Shown here: piece by piece, positions 63,083 to 64,000 of the stretch
How the letters are laid out: every line of letters begins with the position of its first letter
Numbering within the stretch: position 1 is the first letter of the stretch
Assembly: GCA_965248255.1 (NCBI GenBank)
Contig: CBDFIW010000004.1
Span: 248,001 to 312,000, forward strand
Direction of reading: 5' to 3'
Origin: JAKZVK01 sp965248255
Lineage (GTDB): Bacteria > Acidobacteriota > Terriglobia > Bryobacterales > UBA6623
Length of the DNA stretch: 64,000 nucleotides
The notes under the pieces: generated by a model
Told to the model about the DNA's origin: nothing
Seen by the model: only the letters and a program-made list of their open reading frames with translations
Database searches by the model: none
Made by a program: the position numbers and the translations under genes

Positions 63083-64000
63083 CGCCCCGTTCCAGTCGCT
63101 TTCGGCCCAGGACAGGCGCGACGCGCTGGAAGTCGCCGCCAGTCTCAGCGGCCGCCGGGCGCATCTGCTGGAAAAGGACATCTGGGTCGTTCAGACCCTA
63201 TCCGTGCTGTTCGACGCACCGTTTGGCCGGGACCTGGTGTTCAAGGGGGGCACGTCGTTGGCGAAGGCCTATCACGCGATCCGCCGGTTCTCCGAGGACA
63301 TCGATATCACCTACGACATCCGGGGCTTCGCTCCCGACCTAGTGGCCAATGCCGGCGAGGAGGCGCTCCCGGCTACACGCAGCCAGGAACGACGCTGGAC
63401 GCGGGCGATCCGGACACGGCTGGCGAGATGGGCGCAAGAACAAGCACTGCCGGCTATTCACGCGGGCCTGGCACGGGTCGGCTTCTCCGCTCGGCTTTGT
63501 GCTGAAGGAGACCGCATTTCTGTCGGCTATGAGCCGCTGTTCGATGACTACCGTTTTGTCCGGCCGGAAGTGATGGTGGAGTTCGGCGCGCGCTCGACCG
63601 GCGAGCCTCGCCAAGAGCGACGAACCGAATGCGATGCGGCGACGTTTCTGCCGGATATCACCTTTCCCTCGGCGCGCCCTGCCGTCATGTTGGCCGAGCG
63701 CACCTTTTGGGAGAAGGCCACGGCCATACACGTCTTTTGCCGGCAGCAGCGACACCGGGGGGCACGTCTTTCCAGGCATTGGCATGACTTGGTTCGATTG
63801 GACGACGCCGGCCATGCCGCGAAGGCACTGGCCGACCGAAACCTCGCGCTTTCTGTCGCACGCCACAAAGCGGCGTTTTTTGCGGAAAAGGATACCGTAG
63901 GACGTTGGATTGAATACGAAGCTGCGGTTTCCGGTGGGTTGCAGCTGCGGCCAAAAGGCCCAGCCTACGACGTGCTCGCCGACGACTACGACCGGATGCT
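63075..64000 (+). CDS. abiEii: AbiEii-like nucleotidyltransferase toxin, 3'-partial
   Basis: The frame from GTG 63075 is open to the window edge (308 codons seen). It overlaps the antitoxin stop by eight bases (GTGGCTAA), so translation is coupled. Motifs of the AbiEii/MenT nucleotidyltransferase family: LVFKGGTSLAKAYHAIRRFS and EDIDITYDIRG (motifs GGTS and DxD), then VMLAERTFWEKATAIHVFC and RHWHDLVRLDDAGHA. The family adds nucleotides to tRNA or other targets, halting growth and giving abortive phage infection. The gene is not closed within the window; its end should lie shortly outside. Confidence 0.88.
   Translation, partial: MANAPFQSLSAQDRRDALEVAASLSGRRAHLLEKDIWVVQTLSVLFDAPFGRDLVFKGGTSLAKAYHAIRRFSEDIDITYDIRGFAPDLVANAGEEALPATRSQERRWTRAIRTRLARWAQEQALPAIHAGLARVGFSARLCAEGDRISVGYEPLFDDYRFVRPEVMVEFGARSTGEPRQERRTECDAATFLPDITFPSARPAVMLAERTFWEKATAIHVFCRQQRHRGARLSRHWHDLVRLDDAGHAAKALADRNLALSVARHKAAFFAEKDTVGRWIEYEAAVSGGLQLRPKGPAYDVLADDYDRM

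Overview
The window is about 60% GC, bacterial and densely coded. Its single-copy housekeeping genes (pgk, gap, polX, nadA, nrdR, rpoD, moaA, a tRNA-Asn) sit among many Tat- or Sec-exported enzymes (PQQ and NHL beta-propellers, Gfo/Idh/MocA oxidoreductases, a CocE-type hydrolase, a membrane dipeptidase) and many insertion sequences. My best guess is a soil- or host-associated Acidobacteriota-like organism. This rests on gene content only, with no phylogenetic test, and confidence is low.

Layout. 1-10.96 kb is chromosomal: a frameshifted PAS-GGDEF diguanylate cyclase; a leftward run of pgk, gap, an anchored protein, a CPBP protease, polX and an M48 protease; a class V aminotransferase. 11.2-14.55 kb is the stump of an integrative element at a tRNA-Asn(GTT) gene: integrase, excisionase-like protein, methyltransferase tail and a toprim-primase fragment, truncated by the first of three near-identical 1164-bp IS630-like elements. 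15-17.2 kb is a three-gene tyrosinase locus. 18-40.5 kb is the core: class III aminotransferase, A-type Fe-S carrier with nadA, propeller proteins, a flippase-like protein, nrdR, rpoD, a glycosyltransferase, a TrmJ-like methylase, a PpiD-like chaperone, a purine/pyrimidine permease, a frameshifted Sel1 protein, a Flp pilin, moaA, an IS5-type element, a desaturase and a TauE/SafE transporter. 41-49 kb alternates IS elements with a Gfo/Idh/MocA protein, the CocE hydrolase (flanked by inverted copies of a structured repeat) and the dipeptidase. 49.2-54.1 kb is a decayed leftward cluster: a BASS symporter (frameshift), a phytanoyl-CoA dioxygenase (IS insertion plus nonsense codon) and a GH109-like enzyme (frameshift).

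From 54.5 kb to the right edge the sequence looks like a second integrative element. A 3' half of tRNA-Arg(ACG) marks a probable left att site. It is followed by a LuxR-like HTH protein, a small protein, a tyrosine recombinase, two IS elements, a broken zinc-finger ORF, a ParA/ribbon-helix-helix partition module with four copies of a 20-bp iteron-like motif, a VapC remnant containing a MITE-like inverted repeat, and an AbiE type IV toxin-antitoxin pair whose toxin runs off the window.

Two themes recur. Many genes are translationally coupled through 4-bp GTGA/ATGA overlaps. Several apparently real genes also carry single-base indels, which may be true decay or residual sequencing error. The most noteworthy signals are the ParA-linked iterons, the structured dispersed repeat that brackets a gene in inverted orientation, the small tyrosine-rich protein beside the tyrosinase, an orphan cobalamin-riboswitch-like leader, and an IS insertion whose empty site can be rebuilt exactly from the sequence.
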